Assembly: GCA_029973955.1 (NCBI GenBank)
Contig: JARKQJ010000231.1
Coordinates: 1 to 64,000 of the forward strand
Origin: Paludibaculum sp.
GTDB taxonomy: Bacteria > Acidobacteriota > Terriglobia > Bryobacterales > Bryobacteraceae
Direction: 5' to 3'
DNA length: 64,000 bases
Below, piece by piece: positions 17,864-26,946 of this stretch (position 1 is its first letter; each line of letters opens with the position of its first letter). The notes under the pieces were generated by a model that made no database searches, was not told where the DNA came from, and saw nothing but the letters and a program-made list of their open reading frames with translations. Position numbers and translations under genes: made by a program.

Positions 17864-19663
17864 ATGAATTGCAGTGTTGCTGTAATGGTGTTGCTGGCGG
17901 CGCCGGTATCGGCGCAATCGCTGCTGGTGGAGGCGGAGGCGTTCCGGTACGCGGGGGGCTGGGTGACAGACCAGCAGTCGATGGAACAGGTGGGATCGGC
18001 GTACCTGCTGGCGCACGGGATGGGCGTGCCGGTGGCGGATGCGAAGACGGAAGTGACGGTGCCGGCGGCGGGAGAGTACCGGGTGTGGGTGCGGACGCGG
18101 GATTGGGTAGCGCCGTGGAACGGGAAGGGCGCGCCGGGCCGGTTTCAGGTGATGGTAAATGGCAAGGCTTTGGGGGTTGCGTTCGGGACAAGCGGGGCAG
18201 CCTGGCACTGGCAGGATGGCGGAACCGTGGATTTGGCGGCCGGCAAGGCCGAGCTGACGCTGCACGACTTGACGGGCTTCGATGGTCGGTGCGATGCGGT
18301 ACTGCTGACCAAGGACCAGAGCCTGCGCCCGCCCGATGGCGGTGAGGCGCTGGCGAAGCTGCGGCGCGCGTTGCTGAAGGCCCCGGCGCAGGCCAAGAAC
18401 GCAGGCGAATACGACCTGGTGGTGGTGGGCGGCGGCATGGCGGGCACGGCGGCGGCGGTGTCGGCGGCGCGCTACGGGTTGAAAGTGGCTTTGATTCAAG
18501 ACCGGCCGGTGCTGGGCGGGAACAACTCTTCGGAGGTGCGAGTGCACTTGGGCGGGAACATCAACCTGCCTCCGTATCCGGCGCTGGGCGCGGTGGTGGA
18601 CGAACTGGACCCGAAGCGCGAGAAGGGCAATGCGCAGCCGGCGGCGAACTATGACGATGAGAAGAAGCTGGCGGTGGTGAAGGGCGAACGGAACATCAGT
18701 TTATTCCTGAGCACACGGGCGACGCGGGTGGAAAAGAGCGGGACGAGGATTGCGGCGGTGATTGCCACGGATCTGGCGACAGGCGCGGAGCTGAGATACA
18801 CGGCGCCGTTGTTCGTGGACTGCACGGGAGACGGGACGATCGGGGCGCTGGCGGGGGCCGATTTCCGGTATGGGAGGGAGAGCCGGGCGGAGACGGGCGA
18901 ATCGATGGCGCCGGAGGTGCCGGACCAGTTGGTGATGGGCACATCGGTGATGTGGTACACGGAAGACGCGGGCAAGGCGGTGTCATTCCCGGAGACGCCC
19001 TGGGCGATTCAGTTCAACGATGCGACGTCACAACATGCGACGCGCGGCGACTGGAATTGGGAGACGGGGCAGAACCGGAACCAGGTGAGCGACTTAGAGA
19101 CGATTCGGGACCACGGACTGCGGGCGGTGTACGGCAACTGGTCGTTCCAGAAAAACCGCGCGAAGGACAAGGAGAAATACGCGAATCTGCGGCTGTCGTG
19201 GGTGGCGTATGTGGGGGGCAAGCGCGAGTCGCGGCGGCTGTTGGGCGACGTGATTCTGACGCAGATGGATGTGGAGCAGCAGAGGTTGTTTCCGGATGCG
19301 GCGGTGACGGCGACGTGGTCGATTGACCTGCACGTGCCTGATCCGAAGAACGCGGCGCAGTTCCAGGGCGAGGAGTTCCGGACGGTGGCGACGTTCGGAA
19401 AGAAAGCGCCTTACGCGATTCCGTACCGGTGCCTGTATTCGCGGAACGTGCCGAACCTGTTCATGGCGGGGCGCAACATCAGCGTGACGCACGTGGCGCT
19501 GGGGACGGTGCGGGTGATGCGGACCACGGGCATGATGGGCGAGGTAGTAGGCATGGCCGCCGCCGTGGCGCGCAAGCACGACGCGACGCCCCGCGCCGTT
19601 TACGAAAACCATCTGGACGAACTGAAGGCCATGCTTTCGCGTGGCGCTGGAAAGGACCGGTAA
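17864..19663 (+). CDS. Secreted FAD-dependent oxidoreductase with N-terminal carbohydrate-binding-like domain
   Basis: A 599-residue protein. A signal peptide (MNCSVAVMVLLAAPVSAQ) is followed by a beta-sandwich module (about residues 20-150: VEAEAFRYAGGWV, VPAAGEYRVWVRTRDWV, LTLHDLTGFDGRCDAVLL) that resembles CBM6/CBM35-type domains. The catalytic part begins with GGGMAG at 189-194, then QDRPVLGGNNSSEVRVHLG, and ends with YRCLYSRNVPNLFMAGRNIS. It is the first gene of the glycan operon. A sugar-binding module on an FAD enzyme of this family supports a polysaccharide or oligosaccharide as substrate. The reaction is unknown; oxidation of a sugar hydroxyl is the most natural guess. Confidence 0.8.
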   Translation: MNCSVAVMVLLAAPVSAQSLLVEAEAFRYAGGWVTDQQSMEQVGSAYLLAHGMGVPVADAKTEVTVPAAGEYRVWVRTRDWVAPWNGKGAPGRFQVMVNGKALGVAFGTSGAAWHWQDGGTVDLAAGKAELTLHDLTGFDGRCDAVLLTKDQSLRPPDGGEALAKLRRALLKAPAQAKNAGEYDLVVVGGGMAGTAAAVSAARYGLKVALIQDRPVLGGNNSSEVRVHLGGNINLPPYPALGAVVDELDPKREKGNAQPAANYDDEKKLAVVKGERNISLFLSTRATRVEKSGTRIAAVIATDLATGAELRYTAPLFVDCTGDGTIGALAGADFRYGRESRAETGESMAPEVPDQLVMGTSVMWYTEDAGKAVSFPETPWAIQFNDATSQHATRGDWNWETGQNRNQVSDLETIRDHGLRAVYGNWSFQKNRAKDKEKYANLRLSWVAYVGGKRESRRLLGDVILTQMDVEQQRLFPDAAVTATWSIDLHVPDPKNAAQFQGEEFRTVATFGKKAPYAIPYRCLYSRNVPNLFMAGRNISVTHVALGTVRVMRTTGMMGEVVGMAAAVARKHDATPRAVYENHLDELKAMLSRGAGKDR

Positions 19664-19668
19664 TCCCC

Positions 19669-20394
19669 ATGAAGCTCCTGCTCTCCCTTCTCGCCTGTTG
19701 GACGGCATTCGCCGCCCCGCCCGGCGGCTACAAGTTGAAGTGGGCGGATGAATTCGACAAGCCGAAGCTGGACCCGGCGAAGTGGGTCTACCGCACGGAC
19801 TCCAAGCACTGGAGCACGCAGAAGCCGGAGAACGTGGTGATTGAGAAAGGCAGCCTGGTCTTGCTGCTGAAGAAGGAGGCGTCCGGCGACAAACAGTACA
19901 CGGGTGCGGGCGTCATCAGCAAGCCGGTATTCCGATTCGGCTACTACGAGACGCGCTTCCGCATTCTGGCGGGCAAGGGCTGGCACTCATCGTTCTGGAT
20001 GATGGGGCACGACGGATCCGGCGGGACGGGCACGAAGAACACGGCGCTGGAGCTGGATGTGATTGAGAACGACTCGATCGACCTGAACTCCTACGGCGTG
20101 AACCTGCACAAGTGGCCGGATCCGCACGTGAGCTACGGCCACAAGAACGTAAAGGCCGCGAACCTGGGCGAGTTTCACGTATTCGGTTGCGAGTATACGG
20201 CGGAGAGCGTGAAGTATTTCCTGGACGGCCAACTGGTGCAGACCATTGACGTATCGAAGCTGCCGCACAGCGACCTGAGCATCTGGCTGACGTCGATCGC
20301 ATCGTATTTGGGCAAGACGGATGCGGTGGACGAGACGAAGCTGCCGGGGCGGGTTGAGTACGACTACGTCCGTTTCTACGAGAGAGGCAGGTAA
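19669..20394 (+). CDS. GH16-family glycoside hydrolase (first copy)
   Basis: A 241-residue secreted protein (signal peptide MKLLLSLLACWTAFAAP). The fold markers are GYKLKWADEFD near the N-terminus and GYYETRFRILAGKGWHSSFW. The active site is ALELDVIEND with Glu128, Asp130 and Glu133, the ExDxxE motif of GH16 (nucleophile, assisting Asp, acid/base). GH16 enzymes cleave beta-1,3/1,4-glucans, laminarin, agar, carrageenan or porphyran backbones. It starts 5 bases after the FAD-oxidoreductase stop and ends 2 bases before the next gene. The paralogue at 22667 has the same residues at the same positions. Confidence 0.88.
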   Translation: MKLLLSLLACWTAFAAPPGGYKLKWADEFDKPKLDPAKWVYRTDSKHWSTQKPENVVIEKGSLVLLLKKEASGDKQYTGAGVISKPVFRFGYYETRFRILAGKGWHSSFWMMGHDGSGGTGTKNTALELDVIENDSIDLNSYGVNLHKWPDPHVSYGHKNVKAANLGEFHVFGCEYTAESVKYFLDGQLVQTIDVSKLPHSDLSIWLTSIASYLGKTDAVDETKLPGRVEYDYVRFYERGR

Positions 20395-20396
20395 CC

Positions 20397-22670
20397 ATGA
20401 TCCGTGACACCGGCAGCAGCGGCATCCGCAAAGAGGTCTCTGTGGAGTGCAAGGCCGACCTGGCCGTGGCGGGCGGCGGGTTGGCAGGAGTGTGCGCCGC
20501 GATTACGGCGGCGCGGGCGGGCATGGATGTGGTGCTGATCCAGGACCGGCCGGTGCTGGGCGGGAACGCATCGAGCGAAGTGCGGCTATGGGTGCTGGGC
20601 GCGACATCGCACATGGGGAACAACAACCGGTGGGCGCGCGAGGGCGGCGTCATCGACGAGATTCTGGTGGAGAACATGCACCGGAATCCGGAAGGGAATG
20701 CGTTGCTGGTGGACGTGTTGCTGCTGGAGAAGGTGACGGCGGAGCCGCGGATTACGCTACTGCTGAACACGGCAGTGCATGAGGTGGAGAAGTCGGGGCC
20801 GGAGACGATCTCGGCGGTGCGGGCGTGGTGCAGCCAGAACAGCACGGCGTACACGGTGCGGGCTCCGCTGTTTGTGGACGCGTCGGGTGACGGGGTGGTG
20901 GGGTTCCTGGCCGGAGCGGCGTTCCGGATGGGGGCGGAGTCGAAGGAAGAGTTTGGAGAAGGCTTCGCTCCGGAGAAGGAGTATGGGGAGCTGTTGGGCC
21001 ATTCGATGTACTTCTACTCGAAGGACACGGGGCGGCCGGTGCAGTATACGGCGCCGGAGTTTGCGCTGAAGGACATCAGCGTGATTCCGCGGTACCGGGA
21101 CATCAAGGCCTCGGATTCGGGGTGCCGCTTCTGGTGGTTCGAGTACGGCGGGCGGCTGGACACCGTGCACGACACGGAGAAGATCAAGTGGGAGCTATGG
21201 CGCGTCATCTACGGCGCGTGGGATTACATCAAGAATTCGGGGCGGTTTCCAGAGGCGGAGACGATGACCCTGGAGTGGGTGGGGACGATTCCGGGCAAGC
21301 GCGAGTCGCGGCGGTTTGAAGGGGATTACATTCTCACGCAGAGCGATCTGGTGGAGCAGCGGCGTCATGCGGATGCGGTGGGCGTAGGCGGCTGGGCGAT
21401 GGATCTGCATCCGGCCGATGGGGTGTACAGCGCGCTATCGAGCTGCACGCAGTGGCATTCGAAGGGGACGTATCAGATCCCGTACCGCTGCCTGTATTCG
21501 CGCAACATAACGAACCTGTTTCTCGCCGGAAGGATCATCAGCGTATCGCACGTGGCGTTCGGGTCGACTCGTGTGATGGCGACGTGCGCGCACACGGCGC
21601 AGGCGGTGGGGATGGCGGCGGCGCTGTGCCGGAAACACGGGGTGCGGCCGGCCGCGGTTCCGATGAAGGAGTTGCAGAGGGAACTGCTGAAGGCGGGGCA
21701 GTCCATACCGGGGGTGCGGCTGGAGGACGCGGAGGACCTGGCGGGGCAGGCGGAGATCACGGCATCGAGCGCGTTTGTACTGGAAGAGTTCGCACCTTCG
21801 GGTGAGACGATCGCGCTGGACGCCTCGCGGGCGATGCTGCTGCCGGTGGGGGCCGGGCCTGTGCCGGTAGTGCGATTTCTGGCGGATGTGGAAGAAGCGA
21901 CCAGGCTGGATGTGGAGATTCGAAGGTCTGCCAGGGCCGGCGGCTTCACGCCGGATGAGACGCTGTTCCGGGACACGCTGACGCTGAAGCCGGGGAAGGC
22001 GCAACCGGTGGAGATCCTGGCCCCGCTGGCGTTGGAGGAGCCGGCATACCTCTTCTTCACCTTGCTGCGGAATCCGGCGGTGCGGGTGCATCTGAGCGAT
22101 GCCCGGGTGAGCGGGGTGCTTTCGGTTTCGCAGGTGATGAATGCGGCGGTGGCGAAAGGCGCGCGGCAGGAGCCGCCGGAGGGAACGGGGATCGACTCGT
22201 TCGAGTTCTGGCTGCCTGCGCGACGGCCGGGCGGGAAGAACTTCGCGCTGCAGTGCAAGCCTGGGATTCGGGCGTTCGAGCCGGAGAGTGTGGCGAATGG
22301 GTTGGCGCGGCCGGTTTCAGCGCCGAATGCGTGGGTGGCGGCATTGGACGACTCCTCACCGCGGTTGGCGCTGAGGTGGGGTGCGGCGCAGGAGATCCAC
22401 CGGATCGACCTGGTGTTCGATACGGACTACGACCACCCGATGGAGTCTGTGCTGTGGGGGCATCCGGAACGGGACATGCCGTTCTGCGTGCGGGACTACC
22501 GGGTGCTGGACGATAGCGGGCGTGTGCTGGCGGAGGTTCGGGGGAACCACCAGACGCGGAACCGTGTGGTGCTGGAGACGGCAGTGAAGACCGCTGCCGT
22601 GCATCTGGAAGTGCTGGCGACGCACGGCGCGCCGGCCGCTCTGTTCGAAGTGAGGTGCTACTCGAAATGA
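20397..22670 (+). CDS. FAD-dependent oxidoreductase with C-terminal beta-sandwich domains
   Basis: A 757-residue protein without an obvious signal peptide. FAD motif GGGLAG at residues 26-31, family block QDRPVLGGNASSEVRLWVLG, an internal TLEWVGTIPGKRESRRFEGDY, and the closing segment YRCLYSRNITNLFLAGRIIS. The last 300 residues form one or two beta-rich domains, ending with a discoidin-like module similar to that of the protein at 1634. It is the third gene of the operon. The start 20397 is 2 bases after the previous stop. In contrast with its relatives at 1634 and 17864 it appears cytoplasmic, so the operon may oxidise the substrate on both sides of the membrane; that is inference. Confidence 0.82.
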   Translation: MIRDTGSSGIRKEVSVECKADLAVAGGGLAGVCAAITAARAGMDVVLIQDRPVLGGNASSEVRLWVLGATSHMGNNNRWAREGGVIDEILVENMHRNPEGNALLVDVLLLEKVTAEPRITLLLNTAVHEVEKSGPETISAVRAWCSQNSTAYTVRAPLFVDASGDGVVGFLAGAAFRMGAESKEEFGEGFAPEKEYGELLGHSMYFYSKDTGRPVQYTAPEFALKDISVIPRYRDIKASDSGCRFWWFEYGGRLDTVHDTEKIKWELWRVIYGAWDYIKNSGRFPEAETMTLEWVGTIPGKRESRRFEGDYILTQSDLVEQRRHADAVGVGGWAMDLHPADGVYSALSSCTQWHSKGTYQIPYRCLYSRNITNLFLAGRIISVSHVAFGSTRVMATCAHTAQAVGMAAALCRKHGVRPAAVPMKELQRELLKAGQSIPGVRLEDAEDLAGQAEITASSAFVLEEFAPSGETIALDASRAMLLPVGAGPVPVVRFLADVEEATRLDVEIRRSARAGGFTPDETLFRDTLTLKPGKAQPVEILAPLALEEPAYLFFTLLRNPAVRVHLSDARVSGVLSVSQVMNAAVAKGARQEPPEGTGIDSFEFWLPARRPGGKNFALQCKPGIRAFEPESVANGLARPVSAPNAWVAALDDSSPRLALRWGAAQEIHRIDLVFDTDYDHPMESVLWGHPERDMPFCVRDYRVLDDSGRVLAEVRGNHQTRNRVVLETAVKTAAVHLEVLATHGAPAALFEVRCYSK

Positions 22671-23422
22671 AACTCCTGACGATGGTTCTGGTGTCGCTGC
22701 CCCTGTTGGCCGAGCCGCCGGCGGGGTACAGGCTGAAATGGGTGGATGAGTTCAATGGGAGCGCGGTGGATCAGCAGCGCTGGATATACCGGACCGATGT
22801 AAAGATGGAGAGTTCTCAGCGGGCGGAGAACGTGACAGTGGAGAACGGGTACCTGGTGATTCAACTGAAGAAAGAACAGCACCAGGGCAAGGCGTATACG
22901 GGCGGCGGGGTGATCAGCCGCGAGAAGCAGCGGTATGGGTACTACGAGGCGCGGGTGAAGATGCACGGCGGATCGGGGTGGCACCAATCGGTTTGGGCGA
23001 TGTTTGCGGGGGATGGGACGACAACGTATCCGCAGCAGATGCGGACGGAGATCGACGGGATGGAGTTCGACTCGGATGTGACCTGGAAGGGGCACATGGG
23101 GTTGATCAAGTGGGAGGGTCCGGGAAAGAACACGTCGTTGAGCTGCACGCCGGGGGTGTACCGGGGACCGCTGGGATTCGACGCGTCGACGAGTTTTCAC
23201 GATTACGGGTTCGAGTGGACGCCGAAGGATGTTCGGTTTTACCTGGACGGCGATCTGCGGTGCGTGCTGCCGTATCCGCCCACGGATGGGGAGCACGACC
23301 TGATCCAGTTCTGGCTGACGGCGATCGCCTATGAGAAGCTCTCCGGGCCGATCGACGACCGGAAGCTGCCGGGGAAGATGCTAGTGGACCGGGCGGCGTT
23401 TTACGTGAAAGAGGAGAAGTGA
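22667..23422 (+). CDS. GH16-family glycoside hydrolase (second copy)
   Basis: A 251-residue secreted protein (signal peptide MKLLTMVLVSLPLLAE). GYRLKWVDEFN, GYYEARVKMHGGSGWHQSVW and the active site RTEIDGMEFD (Glu128, Asp130, Glu133) define GH16. The catalytic residues have exactly the same numbers as in the copy at 19669, so the two are paralogues. This copy has extra loops after the active site (YRGPLGFDASTSFHDYGFEW), which may change the subsite. The ATG overlaps the previous stop codon as ATGA, a sign of translational coupling. Confidence 0.88.
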   Translation: MKLLTMVLVSLPLLAEPPAGYRLKWVDEFNGSAVDQQRWIYRTDVKMESSQRAENVTVENGYLVIQLKKEQHQGKAYTGGGVISREKQRYGYYEARVKMHGGSGWHQSVWAMFAGDGTTTYPQQMRTEIDGMEFDSDVTWKGHMGLIKWEGPGKNTSLSCTPGVYRGPLGFDASTSFHDYGFEWTPKDVRFYLDGDLRCVLPYPPTDGEHDLIQFWLTAIAYEKLSGPIDDRKLPGKMLVDRAAFYVKEEK

Positions 23423-23423
23423 G

Positions 23424-25583
23424 ATGCACTGGGCGGCGCTGGTTCTGGCTGGGTTGACGGTGGCTTCGGCGGAGGAGCCGGTGGTGATAACGGCTGGGCG
23501 GACGCGGCTGACGATGGGCGGAGAGCCGCTGACTGTGCAACTGGAAAGCGACGGGGCGACGGTGGCCGGAGCCCATGCGGCGGGCGGGCTGCTGATTGGG
23601 GATCCGGAGAGCCTGGAGACGGTGCGGATCGAGTCGGTTGGCTATAACCGGCAGGGGCACCGGGTGTTGGCGGTACGGACGGCGTCGGGCAAGCGGGCCA
23701 GGGTGACGGTGGCGCTGACGCCGCACCAGGCGGATGTGACGGTGCTGCCGGAGGAGCCGATGGCGGTGCTGCTCAGGTTAGCCCCGATGGCTCCGGGGTT
23801 TGGGTTGGGCGACCACGCGGTGACGAAGCGGGCTTCGTTCGATACGGACATCACGGGATACCGGGAGGACCGGTTTCTGTCGGGCACGGGGCTGACGCGG
23901 CTGATTTCGAACTTCGCGTATTACCCGAAACAGAAGTTTGCGTTTCTGGTTTGGGAGCCGGGGATGAAGATGGTGCGGAGCACGGCGGAGGAGTGCGCAC
24001 AGGGGTCGAGGAAGGCGGAGGGCGAGGTGCGGTTTTCGCTGTTCACGGGTTCGGCGAAGGAGATCTACGCGCAGTTTCTGGAGTCGCGAAACCTTTACGG
24101 CTATGAGGTGATGAAGCCGAAGTACGAGTTCTTTGGAGTGGGTTGGGAGGCGTTTGGGGCGCTGGCGTGGGATACGAACTACAAGACCGTGGCGGAGAAT
24201 GTGGGCGAGTACCGGAGGCGGGGTTATCCGCTGAGTTGGATGGTGGTGGGGTCGGGATTCTGGCCGCGGGCCGACAAACGGTTCCATGAGACGACGAGTT
24301 TCGGGATGTACGACAACAACCTGTACCCGGACCCGAAGGCGTTCATCGCGCAGTTTCACGCGCTGGGGATGAAGTACTTCCAGGGGCTGAGGACGACGTT
24401 CATCGTGGACGGGCCCTACAGCGAGGAGGGGGTGCGGAACGGCTATTTCGTGGAAGAGGACGGGAAAGCAAAGGTGTTCCAGTTCGGCTGGCCGAAGAGT
24501 CCGTGCTACTTCCTGGACTGGCGGAAGCCGGAGGCGGTGGAGTGGTTCCGGCGGTTGACGCGGAAGTGGGTGGAGTACGGGGTGGACGGGTTCAAGGAAG
24601 ACGTTTTCGGGTATGAGAAGTACACGCTGGGGGACGACAAACTGGATCCGGTGAACGCGGCGCTGATGCGGGAGGGGCTGTATGTGATGGGGCGGAACGC
24701 ATACCTGGCTTCGCCGGCGGACCTGCACCGGTTGAACGACTTCAACTACAACCAGCAGCAGGATCGCGGGCCGGTGAACGCGCTGGCGTACGCCTATTCG
24801 GGCTTTCCGCTGGTGTATCCGGACATCGTGGGCGGGACGTTTGGGGAGGGTCACTTCGATCTGAAGGTGACGCCGAAGATGCGCGCGTACATGAAGCGGA
24901 ACGCGATGTGGGCGGCGGTGCATCCGTCGATGTCGATGGGGCAGGGGCCGTGGACGTTTGGGGATCCGGAGGTGGAAGAGGTACTGCTGAAGGCGGCGCA
25001 GGTCCACGACCGGCTGCAGCCGTATTTCTACAGCCAGGCTGTGCGGTTCTCGCTGGACGGGTATCCGCATCCGATGACGCCGCTGCCAGTGGCGTATCCG
25101 GGCGATGCGCAGGTGTACGGGCGGGAGAACGAGCGGGTGCGTGGGTATGAGTGGCTGATCGGGGACGCGCTGCTGGCGGCGCCGTTGTATGGGAACGACT
25201 ATGAGACGGCACAGACGCGAGATGTGTATCTGCCGGCGGGGCCGTGGATGGAGTACGACACGGGTGTGCGGCACGAGGGGCCGCTGATGTTGAAGAACTA
25301 TGCCATGCCGGTGGCGAAGACCCCGCTGTTTGTGGGTGGAACGGGGGTTGTGGTGGAGAAGAAGGGGAGCGGGTTGGTGGCGCGGGTGTATCCGGTGGCG
25401 AAGGAAGCGCAGGTCGAGTTCATCCATCCCGATGGGCTGAGCCGGAGCGTGATCCGGGTGAAGGTGGGGGACTGGAAGGCGGCGGAGGTGCGTGGGGCGA
25501 AAGCGGGGAAGGTGGAGGCGTCGTGGCAGCGGCACGCGCTGGAGTTTGGGATTGTGGCGGGGGAGAACTATGAGGTCCGCTGA
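23424..25583 (+). CDS. GH31-family glycoside hydrolase
   Basis: A 719-residue secreted protein (signal peptide MHWAALVLAGLTVASAE). The N-terminal beta-sandwich (about residues 20-225) has FGLGDHAVTKRASF, and the TIM barrel follows. The nucleophile is Asp393 in YGVDGFKEDVFGYE. AYSGFPLVYPDIVGG, about residues 455-470, is the second active-site block of the family. C-terminal beta domains (MTPLPVAYPGDAQVYG, VYLPAGPWMEYDTG) complete the fold. GH31 enzymes remove alpha-linked glucose, xylose, galactose or sulfoquinovose residues. The gene follows GH16 with one spare base. Together the enzymes suggest a beta-linked backbone with alpha-linked side groups. Confidence 0.88.
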   Translation: MHWAALVLAGLTVASAEEPVVITAGRTRLTMGGEPLTVQLESDGATVAGAHAAGGLLIGDPESLETVRIESVGYNRQGHRVLAVRTASGKRARVTVALTPHQADVTVLPEEPMAVLLRLAPMAPGFGLGDHAVTKRASFDTDITGYREDRFLSGTGLTRLISNFAYYPKQKFAFLVWEPGMKMVRSTAEECAQGSRKAEGEVRFSLFTGSAKEIYAQFLESRNLYGYEVMKPKYEFFGVGWEAFGALAWDTNYKTVAENVGEYRRRGYPLSWMVVGSGFWPRADKRFHETTSFGMYDNNLYPDPKAFIAQFHALGMKYFQGLRTTFIVDGPYSEEGVRNGYFVEEDGKAKVFQFGWPKSPCYFLDWRKPEAVEWFRRLTRKWVEYGVDGFKEDVFGYEKYTLGDDKLDPVNAALMREGLYVMGRNAYLASPADLHRLNDFNYNQQQDRGPVNALAYAYSGFPLVYPDIVGGTFGEGHFDLKVTPKMRAYMKRNAMWAAVHPSMSMGQGPWTFGDPEVEEVLLKAAQVHDRLQPYFYSQAVRFSLDGYPHPMTPLPVAYPGDAQVYGRENERVRGYEWLIGDALLAAPLYGNDYETAQTRDVYLPAGPWMEYDTGVRHEGPLMLKNYAMPVAKTPLFVGGTGVVVEKKGSGLVARVYPVAKEAQVEFIHPDGLSRSVIRVKVGDWKAAEVRGAKAGKVEASWQRHALEFGIVAGENYEVR

Positions 25584-26835
25584 CGCGCTGCGCCCGCCGG
25601 GGAGTTCCCGATTCCGGTGGGTGATTGTGGCGCTGCTGTTCGTCTCGACGGTGATCAACTACCTGGACCGGCAGAACCTGTCGATTCTGGCGCGGACCAT
25701 TCAGGACGATCTGCACATCGACGATATGCAGTACAGCTACGTGGTGCAGGCGTTTCTGCTGGCGTACACGGTGACGTATGTCTTCGCGGGCCGGATCACA
25801 GACCGGTTGGGCACGCGGCTTTCCATGGCGTGCTTTGTCATCTGGTGGTCGATCGCGGACATGTGCACGTCGATGAGCCGGGGATTGCTGTCGCTGGGGT
25901 TCTTCCGGTTTCTGTTGGGGATTGGCGAGCCGGGGAACTACACGGCGGCGCCGAAGGCGGTGTCGGAGTGGTTTCCGCCGAAGGAGCGGGGGTTGGTGAT
26001 TGGGATCTATACGGCTGGAGCGACGCTTGGGGCGACCATCGCACCGCCGCTGATCGCGTTTCTGGCGGCGCACTTTCACTGGCGGGCGGTGTTCCTGGTG
26101 ACGGGGTCGTTGGGTTTGATTTGGGTGATTCCGTGGCTGGCGGTCTATCGGAAGCCGGAGGAGCATCCGCGGGTGTCGGCGGAGGAGTTGTCGTACATTC
26201 AGGCCGGGAGCGCTCCGGCGGAGGAAGCGGAGCATCCGCACCCCTGGCGGGCAGTGTTGAGCCGCAAGGAGACGTGGCTATTGATGATGGGCCGGATGCT
26301 GACGGATCCGGTGTGGTACTTCTACCTGTTCTGGTTCCCGAAGTATCTGACGGACGCGCGGCACCTGACGATTGTGGAGGTGGGACAGATCGCGTGGCTG
26401 GTGTACCTGGCGGCGGACATCGGGTGCATTTTCGGGGGGTGGTTGTCGGGATGGTTCATCCGGAGGGGCGTGGTGCCGGCGCAATCGAGGCTGTATGTGA
26501 TGGCGATTGCGGCGGTGCTGCTGCCGTTGAGTCCGCTGATCTCACGGGCGCCGACTCCGCTGATGGCAGTGGGGATTGCATCGATTGCGGCTTTTTCTCA
26601 CCTGGCGTGGCAGATTTCACTCAGCACCATCATTGTGGATGTGTTCCCCAAACCTTTGCTGGGGACGGTGTTTGGACTGGTGGCGGCGGGGTCGGGGCTG
26701 GGTGGAATGCTGTCGGCGAATCTGATTGGAAGGGCGATCACTTACTGGTCGTACACGCCGGTTTTCGTGGTGATGGGGTTCCTCCATCCGTTCTCCTACC
26801 TGATGCTGCAACTGGTTCGGCCGAGGAAGCAGTAG
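25570..26835 (+). CDS. MFS transporter of the anion:cation symporter type
   Basis: A 421-residue, 12-helix protein. The start at 25570 overlaps the end of the GH31 gene by 14 bases. STVINYLDRQNLSILARTIQ and GRITDRLGTRLSM (loop 2-3 motif) are typical of the ACS family, which includes hexuronate and galactonate importers (ExuT, DgoT). The second half has VDVFPKPLLGTVFGLVAAGSGLGG. It is the last gene of the glycan operon and probably imports the final product. A preference for acidic sugars is suggested by the ACS-type sequence and is compatible with sugar oxidation by the FAD enzymes. Confidence 0.87.
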   Translation: MRSADALRPPGSSRFRWVIVALLFVSTVINYLDRQNLSILARTIQDDLHIDDMQYSYVVQAFLLAYTVTYVFAGRITDRLGTRLSMACFVIWWSIADMCTSMSRGLLSLGFFRFLLGIGEPGNYTAAPKAVSEWFPPKERGLVIGIYTAGATLGATIAPPLIAFLAAHFHWRAVFLVTGSLGLIWVIPWLAVYRKPEEHPRVSAEELSYIQAGSAPAEEAEHPHPWRAVLSRKETWLLMMGRMLTDPVWYFYLFWFPKYLTDARHLTIVEVGQIAWLVYLAADIGCIFGGWLSGWFIRRGVVPAQSRLYVMAIAAVLLPLSPLISRAPTPLMAVGIASIAAFSHLAWQISLSTIIVDVFPKPLLGTVFGLVAAGSGLGGMLSANLIGRAITYWSYTPVFVVMGFLHPFSYLMLQLVRPRKQ

Positions 26836-26890
26836 GGTAGACGGCGGCAAACAGGACAATCACCCCTGGAAAACTCGATAGTCTTGCCCC

Positions 26891-26919
26891 TTGAACCCCG
26901 CCGCGAGGTTTGCTAAGGT
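26891..26919 (+). promoter_or_regulatory. Sigma70-like promoter of the second Oar-like receptor
   Basis: TTGAAC (26891-26896), a 17-base spacer and TAAGGT (26914-26919). Transcription would start near 26926, which favours the ATG at 26947 over the ATG at 26926 and leaves a short leader with AAGGGG. Confidence 0.5.
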
Positions 26920-26946
26920 TCCTTCATGAAGGGGTCTCCAAAGACT

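Noticed and set aside
23778-25658. A 626-codon open frame on the minus strand
   Set aside because: It mirrors the GH31 gene, whose catalytic residues are intact. The antisense translation is low-complexity His/Arg/Pro.
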